From positions 2,584,702 through 2,648,701 of the forward strand of contig NZ_KV917375.1 in the NCBI RefSeq assembly GCF_002019665.1: DNA of 64,000 nt, in the 5' to 3' direction. The notes under the pieces are model-generated. The model was not told where the DNA came from. It worked only from the letters and a program-made list of their open reading frames with translations, and did no database searches. Of this stretch, positions 44,169-53,023 are shown in pieces; the stretch's first letter is position 1, and each line of letters starts with the position of its first letter. This DNA comes from Sutcliffiella halmapala. Its GTDB lineage: Bacteria; Bacillota; Bacilli; Bacillales; Bacillaceae_I. The position numbers and the translations under genes were made by a program.

Positions 44169-45224
44169 TTATTTTTTGTTTAATTTTTTCTCGAAATCTC
44201 TTCTCTTTGTATTTAAACTTTGTAATTCAGCTAACTGTTTTTTATAACTACTAACTCTACTTTGACTTAAACTTTTATCATTTATAGCCTTTTGAATGGC
44301 ACAGCCTGGTTCTTCTCGGTGTTGACAATTCCTAAATTTACACTCGTAACTCAATAGTTTGATTTCTTCAAAACTTTGGTCAAGAATCTCTTCCTCTCCC
44401 CAAAGTTGCAATTCTCTTACTCCAGGAGTATCTACAATGATGCCGCCCGTTTTAAGGAAAATAAGTTCACTATTAGTTGTTGTATGCTTTCCTTTTCCCG
44501 TAGACTGACTAATGGACTGTATTTTTTGTTTTTCATCACCAACCAAGAAGTTAGTTATGGTTGATTTTCCAACTCCTGATGATCCCAGAACTATAACTGT
44601 CTCTCCACACAATAAATATTTTAAGAAAACATCCATATTTATATTTTTTTCAGCACTGACAGAATAAATGGGAACTTTATCTGCTATTTCTTTCACTTGG
44701 TGTAAATATTCATCAACACTAAAGCATAAGTCTATTTTGTTTAGAATAATTACCGGTTTAATTTCACTGTTATAAACCAAAGTCAAAAATCTTTCTACGC
44801 GACGAATTTCAAAATTATAGTCTAAGCCAATAACAATAAATGCTGTATTGATGTTTGAAGCAATTACTTGTTCCTCTGTTTTTCCGCCTTCAATAATACC
44901 TTTTTTAAATTTTCTCCCTCCAGAGATAGGAAGCTTCCTTACATAAGCATTTTCTCTTGGTAAAATAGCATGAATGAAGGCATGTTTATTATTTTCTTTT
45001 ATTTCATACACGACCCAATCTCCGACTGCCGGGAAATCTTTATTTAATTGGGCATTATACATAAACTTACCTGTTATTTTAGCGATTATTGACTTCCCTT
45101 CAACTTTCACTAGATAACTGTCCTTTTTTTTGGATGTGACCCTACCTGCATTTAGTCCTTTTTGTTTAAAGGGTTTAAAGTATTCCTCAAAATTAGCATT
45201 CCAGCCTTGTGAATGTGGTTCCAT
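44169..45224 (-). CDS. rsgA: RsgA-type circularly permuted GTPase (paralogue)
   Basis: 351 residues. RsgA binds the small ribosomal subunit late in assembly. An OB-fold (about 20-90) is followed by a permuted GTPase in which G4 (NKID, 162-165) precedes G1 (GSSGVGKS, 214-221) and G3 (DTPG, 265-268); the zinc site is Cys295, Cys300, His302, Cys308. All key residues are intact. Bacilli usually have an rsgA in the prpC-prkC operon; the accessory surroundings here point to a second copy. GGAGG precedes the ATG by eight bases, and a leader peptide with a terminator lies upstream, so expression may depend on translation state. Confidence 0.88.
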   Translation of the reverse strand: MEPHSQGWNANFEEYFKPFKQKGLNAGRVTSKKKDSYLVKVEGKSIIAKITGKFMYNAQLNKDFPAVGDWVVYEIKENNKHAFIHAILPRENAYVRKLPISGGRKFKKGIIEGGKTEEQVIASNINTAFIVIGLDYNFEIRRVERFLTLVYNSEIKPVIILNKIDLCFSVDEYLHQVKEIADKVPIYSVSAEKNINMDVFLKYLLCGETVIVLGSSGVGKSTITNFLVGDEKQKIQSISQSTGKGKHTTTNSELIFLKTGGIIVDTPGVRELQLWGEEEILDQSFEEIKLLSYECKFRNCQHREEPGCAIQKAINDKSLSQSRVSSYKKQLAELQSLNTKRRDFEKKLNKK

Positions 45225-45300
45225 TAAATTTGCCTCCAGTTATAAATTTTGAGAAGTATAACTGGAAATTATATTTTTATAAGAGCATTAAATAGACAAC

Positions 45301-45340
45301 AAAAAAACCACAGGGTATATAAAATAACCCTGTGGCCACA
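45301..45340 (-). terminator. Intrinsic terminator in the rsgA leader
   Basis: On the minus strand CCACAGGGT (45327-45335) and ACCCTGTGG (45308-45316) pair perfectly and seven T follow. It lies between the 23-codon leader and the rsgA start, about 77 bp before the ATG. The palindrome TGTGGCCACA (45331-45340) overlaps its left arm and could compete. An attenuator is the likely role. Confidence 0.7.
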
Positions 45341-45407
45341 CATTGCTCGCTTTACAAAAAGCCGATTTTTTCCACTATCATGCACTTTTTTTAATAAATC
45401 AAAAAGG

Positions 45408-45479
45408 CTAATTTTTTAATCCGCATGAGTGAGAGGCAATAAATATAATTTCCAAGGTTATCTTCATTAAATTAGTCAT
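45408..45479 (-). CDS. Leader peptide upstream of rsgA (23 residues)
   Basis: ATG 45479 opens MTNLMKITLEIIF and ends HSCGLKN. GGGAG lies about 11 bases before. It lies between a good promoter and an intrinsic terminator that precedes rsgA, which is the layout of ribosome-controlled attenuators. Too short to be recognised as a family, and translation is not proven. Confidence 0.5.
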   Translation of the reverse strand: MTNLMKITLEIIFIASHSCGLKN

Positions 45480-45514
45480 CGCTTAATCTCACTCCCTTCT
45501 TTAATTGTAAGAAA

Positions 45515-45544
45515 ATTTTAACATTTTAATAATTGGTAAGTCAA
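45515..45544 (-). promoter_or_regulatory. Sigma-A-like promoter of the rsgA leader
   Basis: TTGACT (45539-45544) and TAAAAT (45515-45520) on the minus strand, 18 bp apart. Transcription would begin near 45508, giving a leader of about 280 bases. Confidence 0.6.
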
Positions 45545-45717
45545 TAGTTTACACTTACTTATAACAAATATTTTTAAAAGAAAGAAATCTTCCTAAACCT
45601 CTCTCTAACTTTAGTAATTTTTTTCATAAAGTAGTAGATTATGATAGCCGTCAATTTACTCTATAACTGATCTTTTTCAAATAAAATTAATTTATTTGAC
45701 TTATTTATCATTATTAG

Positions 45718-47058
45718 CGAGAAGACTCCTTCCTCCAAACACAACCGTGTTTAGGTGGGAGATGAATCGCTTTTTTGTCCTTTCAAAATAAATGTACAAG
45801 AAGAAAGAAAAAAGTAGATAACATCGTCTCCTCTTGATATAATTAAATAAGAACATACATTCGGTGAGGTGAGGAAGTGAAGCGACACATGGCGTTTAAG
45901 TTTCGAATCTATCCCAATAAGGACCAAGCTACGTTAATTAATAAAACCATTGGATGTTCACGCTTTGTGTTCAATCATTTTCTTTCCCTATGGAATACTC
46001 ATTTTGAAGAAACAGGCAAAGGGTTAACGTATGCCAGCTGCTCCAAGGAGCTTCCTCCTCTGAAAAAACAACATGAGTGGTTGAAAGAAGTGGATAGTAT
46101 TTCCCTTCAATCCACCGTCAAAAACCTGTCAGATGCTTATCAGCGCTTTTTCAAAAAACAAAATAAAAAACCACGTTTTAAAAGTAAGAAAAACCCTACA
46201 CAAAGTTACACAACAAAGTTCACGAACGGCAATATTGTCGTGCAGGATAAGCACATCAAATTGCCTAAACTTGGTCTTGTCAAGTATGCGAATAGTCGCG
46301 GCGTCCAAGGTCGTATTCTATCCGCAACGGTTAGACGTAAACCTTCTGGCAACTACTTTGTTTCTCTTCTAACAGAAGTAGAAATCCAATCTTTACCAAA
46401 GGTAGAAAAAGTGATTGGAATCGATTTAGGGATCAAGGATCTTGCTGTTTGTTCCGATGAAACCGTTTTGGACAATCCTAAGTACCTTTCCGTATACGAA
46501 AAACAGTTGGCCCGTTGGCAACGGGTTCTATCTCACCGAAAAAAAGGCGGCTCCAATTGGAACAAAGCGCGTATGAAGGTCGCTCGACTACATGAAAAAA
46601 TGACGAACACAAGAAGCGATTACTTACAAAAAATGTCCACTAGCCTTATTCGTGAAAATCAAACGATTGGGATAGAGGATCTTTCTGTAAGTGTGATGAT
46701 TAGAAATCATCCATTAGCAAAAGCTATTGCGGATGTGTCCTGGTCGACATTCACCAATATGTTAGAGTACAAAGCTAAATGGTACGGCCGAAAGGTTCAG
46801 AAGGTTTCGAGGACTTTTGCTTCTAGTCAATTGTGTTCGGTGTGCGGATATAAAAATCCCAAAACAAAAAACCTTTCTGTTCGTACATGGACTTGTCCTT
46901 CATGTCAAACGGAACACGACCGTGACCAAAATGCTAGTAAAAATATAGAAAAAGAAGCGCGTAGACTACTAAGTGTCTAAAAAATAAACCGCAGGGACTG
47001 CGGGGTTAGCCCGGTAATATTCGGACCATTAGGTTTGATAACCCAGGAATCCCCTTCC
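45718..47058 (+). mobile_element. IS605-family TnpB-only element
   Basis: Left end hairpin AAACAC/GTGTTT within CTTCCTCCAAACACAACC (about 45731-45763), then tnpB, then the right-end hairpin CCGCA-GGGAC-TGCGG (46989-47003) and the conserved tail ending about 47058. No Y1 transposase (TnpA) is present, so it depends on one elsewhere. The right end touches the stop codon of the next gene. Confidence 0.7.
45877..46980 (+). CDS. tnpB: TnpB RNA-guided nuclease (IS605 OrfB)
   Basis: 367 residues, a normal short TnpB. The RuvC-type residues are in place: Asp183 in [10 protein letters not shown], Glu267 in IGIEDLS and Asp348/Asp350 in HDRDQNAS. The zinc finger has Cys320, Cys323, Cys340 and Cys343. 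The N-terminal helical HTH part (1-110) is intact. TnpB uses an RNA copied from the right end of its element to cut DNA and maintain the transposon. Start GTG 45877 follows GGTGAG closely. Confidence 0.92.
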   Translation: MKRHMAFKFRIYPNKDQATLINKTIGCSRFVFNHFLSLWNTHFEETGKGLTYASCSKELPPLKKQHEWLKEVDSISLQSTVKNLSDAYQRFFKKQNKKPRFKSKKNPTQSYTTKFTNGNIVVQDKHIKLPKLGLVKYANSRGVQGRILSATVRRKPSGNYFVSLLTEVEIQSLPKVEKVIGIDLGIKDLAVCSDETVLDNPKYLSVYEKQLARWQRVLSHRKKGGSNWNKARMKVARLHEKMTNTRSDYLQKMSTSLIRENQTIGIEDLSVSVMIRNHPLAKAIADVSWSTFTNMLEYKAKWYGRKVQKVSRTFASSQLCSVCGYKNPKTKNLSVRTWTCPSCQTEHDRDQNASKNIEKEARRLLSV

Positions 47059-47075
47059 TCAAAAATCTGCCATGA
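46960..47075 (+). ncRNA. Putative omega RNA overlapping the tnpB 3' end
   Basis: In TnpB systems the guide RNA overlaps the end of tnpB and the right end of the element, and its guide is the sequence just beyond. Here a hairpin (46989-47003) and GGTTAGCCC/GGGTTATC-type pairing follow the gene; the guide would begin near 47059 in the neighbouring gene. Both ends are inferred. Confidence 0.5.
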
Positions 47076-47700
47076 TTTTAGGTGGGGGTAGTTCAATAAA
47101 TATATCATTGTATACTTCAACAATAATTTCATATGAACTATCATCTTTGAATATCTTATTACTTTGTAGAAATTGTGAAACGTTCTTTAATTCTTGTTTG
47201 ATTGCATTGAGAAATGCATGCTTAGGGATTAATGGTGACTCGAAGATTGTGGTTTCATCCTCAAGTTCGTGCATTAAAAATCTAACTACCTTTAATTGGA
47301 TATTCTCACCTGAGTTTGTAATAATACACTCCGTTTGATTATCAAGCAAAGTAATATTAACTCCAGCCTCTTCATCAAACCCATCTAAATATTCAGAGTC
47401 TAAGAGTAAAGTGAAACCTTTCCAGGTCATAAGTAGGTCAGTTGTCCAGTCATCTTCAGTAAAAACTTCAGTATTATCAATCATTAATTGTACATACCCT
47501 GGAATGTATAATGCTGGTCCTTCATGTTCTTCACAAGTTTTAAGAGCTGCTTTAGTGGCTTCTGGATGTGTAATTGGTATATATCTTGTTTTCTCTGAGG
47601 TTACACAAGCAGAATCTAATTCATAATACTGATCATATATTAATAAATCAGAAGAATCATGTCTCATATTTGATACATACACTGTAAATTTAATATTCAT
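47059..47700 (-). CDS. Protein of unknown function next to the TnpB element
   Basis: 213 residues, soluble, acidic, rich in Glu and Asp. AAGGTGG precedes the ATG. No motif recognised. The last codons, PPPKIMADF, and the stop lie against the right end of the TnpB element, so its natural C-terminus may have been changed by the insertion. Confidence 0.55.
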   Translation of the reverse strand: MNIKFTVYVSNMRHDSSDLLIYDQYYELDSACVTSEKTRYIPITHPEATKAALKTCEEHEGPALYIPGYVQLMIDNTEVFTEDDWTTDLLMTWKGFTLLLDSEYLDGFDEEAGVNITLLDNQTECIITNSGENIQLKVVRFLMHELEDETTIFESPLIPKHAFLNAIKQELKNVSQFLQSNKIFKDDSSYEIIVEVYNDIFIELPPPKIMADF

Positions 47701-47742
47701 CTTGCTCCACCTTTTTATTTAACTGGATTTAAACTATCTGAA

Positions 47743-47799
47743 ATATGGTGCCTGCCACCCATTACGATAGAGTATTACTGTACCGGGCATCAGGCACCG
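47743..47799. repeat. GGTGCCTG-type palindromic repeat, copy 2
   Basis: ATATGGTGCCTGCCACCC and GGGCATCAGGCACC surround ATTACGATAGAGTATTACTG. Diverged copy of 21283-21339. Confidence 0.6.
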
Positions 47800-47813
47800 A
47801 CTTTCTTTCAACG

Positions 47814-48959
47814 TTAAAATCCTATATCCCTCTTATCCAACCAACCAATAGTATTTGTTTTATTTAAATGATGAAAGAACAACTTATCTTCGGATTCGGT
47901 CGCTCCTGTTATTTCTGTATAGACTCCCTCTGGATCTTGTAAATCCGCTAAAACATTTCCTGATTCATTAATGGCGATAATATGAGCATACCCAGCACCT
48001 TTAGGTAAGAGAAAATTTGGTAAGCGCATCGCTACAGAACGAAGCCAAGGTTTGTTTGCACTAAAGTCCAAAAAGTCGTTTCGAGGATAAACTAAACCGA
48101 TCCAGTACCTTCCATTCTTACCTTGCGTTATGTTATCTGGAAGACCTGGTAAGTTATCTATTACTATTTGGGTAGATGTATTCGGCTTAAAGGCACTGAT
48201 GTTTTCTGCTGTTATGTCTATCTTCCAAACTCGATATTTCCCCGTTTCAGTTACTAATAGGTAATTTTCATCTGCACTTAACGCAATTCCATTGGCAAAA
48301 CTTAAGTCCTTCATTACTACTCGCGTCTGTTGGGTTTTAGGATCGTATTCCAATACCCTCCCCGTACTACTATTCGCTAATATGTCTAGTTCACCAGCTT
48401 TTCCAACATCACCGATCTCTTTTGCCTTAACTAGTAACGAGGCATCTGTAAAATAGATCAACCCATTATTCGCTACGACAACAGCATCAGCAAAACAAAT
48501 GGGATTGCCATCAGCAAAATCTGTTAGAAGCTCTATCTCCGCTCCCTTATCAAAGTTAGTCACTCGCAGCAATCCACCATGGGCTCCATATAAAGGATCG
48601 GCAACGATAAGTGCACCCTCCGCATCGAAATCAAATCCAAGTGGACGTCCCCCTGTATTTACCACTACTTCCATTTCCGATCCATCAGGGCGAACGCGAA
48701 TAATTTCACCATCCTTCATTGCAGCATACAGCCAATTATCCTGATACTCGATATGCTCTGGTTGTTTAAATGAATCTAGTTCAATAAAATCCATCCCTAC
48801 TAACCTACTATTCTCTTTATGAGGACCTGTATATCCCTCCGACTGGGAGGCTTCCCAATAAGGAGGATGAATCGGTACGGGCCAAAAAGTTAAATAAAGA
48901 GTGAGTAGTAATACGGTACTTAGAACAATAACGAAAAATACATTTTTCTTATGGCTCAT
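47814..48959 (-). CDS. SMP-30/strictosidine-synthase-like beta-propeller protein
   Basis: 381 residues. One N-terminal membrane helix (about 5-25) anchors an outside six-bladed propeller: blade-like repeats with DAEGALIVADPLYG, GLIYFTDASLL, GIALSADENYLLVTETGKYRVWK and LPDNITQGKNGRYWIGL. Relatives are strictosidine synthases and gluconolactonase/paraoxonase-type hydrolases, which hold a central metal. Reaction unknown. ATG 48959 follows AAGG by nine bases; an earlier ATG has no site. It ends a three-gene operon. Confidence 0.75.
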   Translation of the reverse strand: MSHKKNVFFVIVLSTVLLLTLYLTFWPVPIHPPYWEASQSEGYTGPHKENSRLVGMDFIELDSFKQPEHIEYQDNWLYAAMKDGEIIRVRPDGSEMEVVVNTGGRPLGFDFDAEGALIVADPLYGAHGGLLRVTNFDKGAEIELLTDFADGNPICFADAVVVANNGLIYFTDASLLVKAKEIGDVGKAGELDILANSSTGRVLEYDPKTQQTRVVMKDLSFANGIALSADENYLLVTETGKYRVWKIDITAENISAFKPNTSTQIVIDNLPGLPDNITQGKNGRYWIGLVYPRNDFLDFSANKPWLRSVAMRLPNFLLPKGAGYAHIIAINESGNVLADLQDPEGVYTEITGATESEDKLFFHHLNKTNTIGWLDKRDIGF

Positions 48960-48998
48960 ATTATTTTTCCTTTCTCGCTTATCCATTGACTGTGAATA

Positions 48999-49229
48999 TT
49001 ATTTTCTTTTCATTACAATAATTGAAAGTAGAGTTCCTATTAGGATGAATGCTGACAAACCAATAAAGAGCTTCGTAGGTGACATTGTAATAATTTCGTT
49101 CTCTGGAGTGCTTTCTATTATATGATTTACCGTCCACCAATCACTAATATCAGAGTGATAGTTTGCGAAATACAGCCAGAACAAAAAACTAAATAAAGTA
49201 AACAAGAACACTGCAACTAGCCTAGGCAT
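48999..49229 (-). CDS. Small membrane protein
   Basis: 76 residues with two helices (about 5-23 and 53-73) and an outside loop between. GGAGGGATGTA lies before the ATG. It lies between another small membrane gene and the propeller gene, 15 and 39 bp away, so all three are one operon. No family recognised. Confidence 0.6.
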   Translation of the reverse strand: MPRLVAVFLFTLFSFLFWLYFANYHSDISDWWTVNHIIESTPENEIITMSPTKLFIGLSAFILIGTLLSIIVMKRK

Positions 49230-49244
49230 TACATCCCTCCAAAT

Positions 49245-49544
49245 CTACCGTATTTCTTTTCTGTTCTTATATTTACTAACGATAAAGTACGTTAGTAAGT
49301 AAATGACGATGATATTTAATCCAATATTCAGAAGATTGATGTGTAAACCATCATTTCCTGCGAAAAAGTTAGTTCCGAACCAATTGTTGTTAGGTTCTAT
49401 TTGATAAATTGTTATATTGGTAAAAGGGTATCCATATTCATATTTTCCGATGCCATCACTGATAAATTGACTTGGAACTAATATAGTTATTAAAGCACAA
49501 ACCAATAAACTAAACCCTAACAGGCTGTTATTTGGGCGTTTCAT
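49245..49544 (-). CDS. Small membrane protein
   Basis: 99 residues with two helices (about 8-27 and 70-90) and a Tyr/Asn-rich outside loop of about 40 residues. First gene of the propeller operon. No family recognised. Confidence 0.55.
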   Translation of the reverse strand: MKRPNNSLLGFSLLVCALITILVPSQFISDGIGKYEYGYPFTNITIYQIEPNNNWFGTNFFAGNDGLHINLLNIGLNIIVIYLLTYFIVSKYKNRKEIR

Positions 49545-49735
49545 TTTAATGTCTCTTTTTTCAAATGAATACTGGTGATTATTTTCCGCTCAGTTTAATT
49601 CCACTATCTTGTTTCATTAGTAAGGTGCGACTGCTCCTATTTATCAATTACTCCCATTGGATCAATAAAGAAATTCTTTATTTGGACCACCTTGTTAGCG
49701 TTGATAGGGAATTTTTAAAAAACGAATGAATTCCC

Positions 49736-50443
49736 CTACTTACCTTTAGTGATTTTTAACATCGAGTTCCCATTTAACTGAAACTCGTATGGTACTTTAA
49801 CTTCTTCCACTTTACATCCAATACGGATGGGAAAATCTATTATTTTATCTAAATGTTCGTATCTATTACCTTCTAAATCTATTAATGGAAAAATACGAAT
49901 TTCCTCTTTCGTAACCCTTAATAATTCCATTATTGTCCTTTTGTGAAAATCAAAATCTAATCTGTCAGCGTATGTAAAAAGAAAATGGGCAGATAGCAGA
50001 ATATCAAATTCCATATCTTTAAAAGGTAAAGCTGGCAAGGAAACTGGAACGTATCTTTCTCTGAATTCCTTCCTATCTTTCGTACATTCTATTAAAGCTC
50101 TTAACCGTTGTGTCTTAAGCCCTTCAATATTTTTGAAATAATCCCAAACATAATTATCTTTAGCTTTTTCCATATGCTCCATTGCATGATCTATGTCTAG
50201 TAAACCTTTATCTTCAAGGTCTTCTACTGAATGATAATAGGCAATGTCACAAGCAATTACATCTAACCCTAGTTTGTTTCCTTTTGCTGTAAAGGAGCAT
50301 GCGCCTCCTGGACAATCAAGGATCTTCTTTCCCCTTAATTCTTCTATTGCAAGGGAAAACATGTCTAAATACTCTTCAAAGGTTCTGCCAATAAAAATAA
50401 TTTTATCTAACTCTAATTTGGGACTCTGTTCTACTCTACTCAA
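49736..50443 (-). CDS. SAM-dependent methyltransferase
   Basis: About 235 residues. Motif I KKILDCPGGACSFTA binds S-adenosylmethionine, with motif II VIACD and motif IV FDILLSAHFLF. A LLRVTKEEIRIFP segment follows as in small class I enzymes. The start is not certain: TTG 50443 has AGGAG 11 bases upstream; a longer frame to 50509 also begins with TTG and has a weak site. Substrate unknown. Confidence 0.7.
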   Translation of the reverse strand: MSRVEQSPKLELDKIIFIGRTFEEYLDMFSLAIEELRGKKILDCPGGACSFTAKGNKLGLDVIACDIAYYHSVEDLEDKGLLDIDHAMEHMEKAKDNYVWDYFKNIEGLKTQRLRALIECTKDRKEFRERYVPVSLPALPFKDMEFDILLSAHFLFTYADRLDFDFHKRTIMELLRVTKEEIRIFPLIDLEGNRYEHLDKIIDFPIRIGCKVEEVKVPYEFQLNGNSMLKITKGK

Positions 50444-50647
50444 ATTAATCAAAACTCCTATCAAATAATTAATAGAATTGACGACATTTACTTCAATATC
50501 CACATACAATCTCTTCTATATATTAACACAAATATCCAATTAATTGATTGAAATTGGTGTTGAAAATGATGTGTAAAGCATGCGAATGATAAACGAGGAA
50601 ATAAGGGAATAATAATTCATAATGTCAGAAAGACGAAGGGGATAATC

Positions 50648-51493
50648 ATGAAAAAAATAATTATTGTAACCCTACTTGTATTTGGATTATTTTATATGTC
50701 TCCTCCCTCTATTTATGGTGAAGATAGATTAAATAAAGACTATAGGATTGCTATAAATAAGTTTTTGCCTTCAAGTGCACAATTAGTAAAGCCTGAAAAT
50801 CCTAAATCAACCAAATCAATTCAGTTTTATGACTTTGACCGAGATGGAAAAGAAGAGCTTATTATTACTTTTGAAATAAAGGCAAAAGTACAACCTAATC
50901 CTTCTCAATTCGGCGCAATTATTTTAAGAAAAGAGAATGAAAAATGGGAAAAAATTTGGGAGACCCAAACTCATGGGGCAGGATTAGATTTTTCAGGTCT
51001 TTTCGATATTACTGGTGATGGTGTTAAAGAATATCTCTTCGGTGTAACAATTGGCGCAGCTGCAGGAAATAATTTAGAAATTTTTAAATGGAGTAATCAC
51101 TCTTTAAACCTTTTAGCGGATGTTCCTTATCATAGGTTAGAGGTAATTACTAATGAGGATGTCGGTATAGCGGTATGGAGAAGGTACATTGCAGATACTT
51201 ACTTTGTAGATGTACTTAAATGGAATGGAAAAAGAATGGTTCCAGATGAAGGACTATTCGTTAAATACTATCCAGAAATAGAAAAATTCCACAAAGAGAA
51301 AATCACAAAAATGGATGCGTGGTTTTACTGGTATACACTCGCAGATGCTCAAATAAAAGCAAATTTGTTTGATGATGCAGCTAACTCCATTAAAAAAGGG
51401 GTTACTTTAGCTGAAGAACTACTAATTCCAGAAATCGTCAAAAATTTTAACCAGCTAAATGAAAAGTTGAATAAAAAGAGAAGTTCCAATTAA
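50648..51493 (+). CDS. Secreted protein with FG-GAP/VCBS-like repeat
   Basis: 281 residues. Signal peptide (1-24, ending IYGED) then a domain with FYDFDRDGKEELIITFE, a Ca-binding loop in the style of FG-GAP/VCBS repeats, and a second similar segment, FDITGDGVKEYLFG. The C-terminal part is helical. No enzyme motif. GAAGGGG lies before the ATG. It probably works at the cell surface. Confidence 0.65.
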   Translation: MKKIIIVTLLVFGLFYMSPPSIYGEDRLNKDYRIAINKFLPSSAQLVKPENPKSTKSIQFYDFDRDGKEELIITFEIKAKVQPNPSQFGAIILRKENEKWEKIWETQTHGAGLDFSGLFDITGDGVKEYLFGVTIGAAAGNNLEIFKWSNHSLNLLADVPYHRLEVITNEDVGIAVWRRYIADTYFVDVLKWNGKRMVPDEGLFVKYYPEIEKFHKEKITKMDAWFYWYTLADAQIKANLFDDAANSIKKGVTLAEELLIPEIVKNFNQLNEKLNKKRSSN

Positions 51494-51809
51494 GACATAA
51501 AACGCTGTAACTCTTATTCAAACCGGTTGTTGTTCAGTTTTATTTCCAATGACTTCTTCAACGCTCCCGTTAGTTTTATAAATTATTTCATTGACCTTGC
51601 AACATTTTATTTCTTGATAATGTTTAAAAAATTTCTGTGAAAATTACTGGTGTATCCAAAATAACGGCTGGTCTATTGATTCAGTTATCTGATGACGAGT
51701 TTTTTGTCACCGAATCTGAAATTTATGGGAATAATAAACTATATCATCAAAAGAACTTCGAATAAGAAAAACATAGGGAGATTTTAGTCTTCCTATGTTT
51801 TCATTCATA
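51494..51809. other. Intergenic region with a repeat arm
   Basis: 316 bases. ACGCTCCCGTTAGT at 51561-51574 belongs to the family at 3277-3384. No gene seen. Confidence 0.35.
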
Positions 51810-51959
51810 TTATTTATCTGTTTGTTTTTGCTTCTTTTTCAAATACTCCGCACGTATTTTTTCAAGTTGCTGCTTTTTATCAAATTTGGCAGGCGTCTGT
51901 TTTTCATGAAACTTTTTCACAGCTACCTTACCTTTGGCATCCAATTGATATTTCCCCAC
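51810..51959 (-). CDS. Small basic protein (49 residues)
   Basis: AGGTGA lies five bases before GTG 51959. The product is highly charged: KGKVAVKKFHEK, then KKQQLEKIRAEYLKKKQKQ, an amphipathic Lys/Gln helix. It has no membrane segment. Small basic proteins of this make-up are conserved in Bacillus-type genomes without known role. Confidence 0.55.
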   Translation of the reverse strand: MGKYQLDAKGKVAVKKFHEKQTPAKFDKKQQLEKIRAEYLKKKQKQTDK

Positions 51960-52017
51960 TTTGTTCACCTACTTTTCTTGTCTTTAAAAAGAATCTATTC
52001 AACAAATATAATATACC

Positions 52018-52176
52018 TTATTTTACTGAAGTAAACCTTATTACTTTATTAGTGTTTACTTTCTTCGCTTCTGTTACTTCATTTACACTTCTCTTCATTG
52101 ACTTTCTACCATCACTCTTAATAATATCCATAATCGAAACTGCTGAAATAAGAAGGAGAACCACGTAAAAAAGCAA
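52018..52176 (-). CDS. Possible single-helix small protein (52 residues)
   Basis: A TTG-started frame encodes YVVLLLISAVSIMDIIKS, one membrane helix, then a basic tail of 34 residues. The upstream site is poor. It may be real because composition is that of a small membrane protein, but the start is unproven. Confidence 0.3.
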   Translation of the reverse strand: MLFYVVLLLISAVSIMDIIKSDGRKSMKRSVNEVTEAKKVNTNKVIRFTSVK

Positions 52177-52253
52177 GCAATGAAACCATGATTATTCCCC
52201 ATGCTGTAAATAGAAGAGCCCGTCATTTAACGGACTAAAGGGGTTAAACCAAT

Positions 52254-52955
52254 TTATTCACCTCTGCATTTCAGTTCAATACCAAACTGATCTTGTAAAG
52301 CTTTTATGCCTTTTTTGGTGAGATGGACTGCTCGGTTCTTTTCTGCTTTTGTAATCCATCCTTTGTCAAAAAAGCTAGTGGCTATTGCAGATCCTAACCA
52401 ACCGGAAATATGATAACGCCTTTCACTCCAATCAAGACAAGGTTTCGCAAATATCCTCCTTTTTATGTTTGCCTCTTCGATATTGATTCCAAATTGAAAA
52501 AACCACTTTTTTCCTTGTTCAGTTACTACGTATTCCCCATCTTTCAAAGTTACGATTTCCTTATCAAGTAGTACCTCAGCAACTTTCACACCAAGTTCTC
52601 CAGCTAGATGATCGTAACAAGTCCGAGCATGGCGTACTTGTATTAGTTGATCCGACTGCCTCAATGAGCGAACTTGAACAGTTGGTGCGATTGTTCCTAA
52701 CTTTTCGAGAACCTCTGCTACCTCTTCGTTAGCAAGTCGGAAATACCGATGTCTACCATGTTGTTCCGTAGTAAGTAGATTACCGTCGACTAATTTTGAG
52801 AGATGGGAACTAATTGTTGGATGTGACACTTTTGCTCTGTAAGCTAATTCACTTGCCGGTAGAGCTTGACCGTCCATTAAACAATCCAAGATGATAGCTC
52901 TTGTTGGTTCACCAATTAGTTTCGCAATATATGAGATATTTGGATATACATTCAT
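52254..52955 (-). CDS. ArsR-type transcriptional regulator
   Basis: 233 residues. The N-terminal winged helix is in the ArsR/SmtB pattern: IGEPTRAIILDCLMDGQALPASELAYRAKVSHPTISSHLSKLVDGNLL at about 12-60, located but not copied in full here. The C-terminal half (about 110-230) is a family-specific domain with a CLDWSERRYHISGWLG segment. No metal-binding Cys pair is obvious. ATG 52955 begins MNVYPNI; an earlier frame overlaps the divergent DinB gene. It may regulate itself and that gene. Confidence 0.8.
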   Translation of the reverse strand: MNVYPNISYIAKLIGEPTRAIILDCLMDGQALPASELAYRAKVSHPTISSHLSKLVDGNLLTTEQHGRHRYFRLANEEVAEVLEKLGTIAPTVQVRSLRQSDQLIQVRHARTCYDHLAGELGVKVAEVLLDKEIVTLKDGEYVVTEQGKKWFFQFGINIEEANIKRRIFAKPCLDWSERRYHISGWLGSAIATSFFDKGWITKAEKNRAVHLTKKGIKALQDQFGIELKCRGE

Positions 52956-53023
52956 ATTTCGATGATACCCTAAATGTATAATTGATACAATTATCTTGAA
53001 TCTAATACTAGGAGGAATTACTG

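Noticed and set aside
51795-52034. 79-codon plus-strand frame rich in Phe and Leu
   Set aside because: It is the antisense of the small basic protein gene at 51810-51959, which has a ribosome site and protein-like charge pattern.
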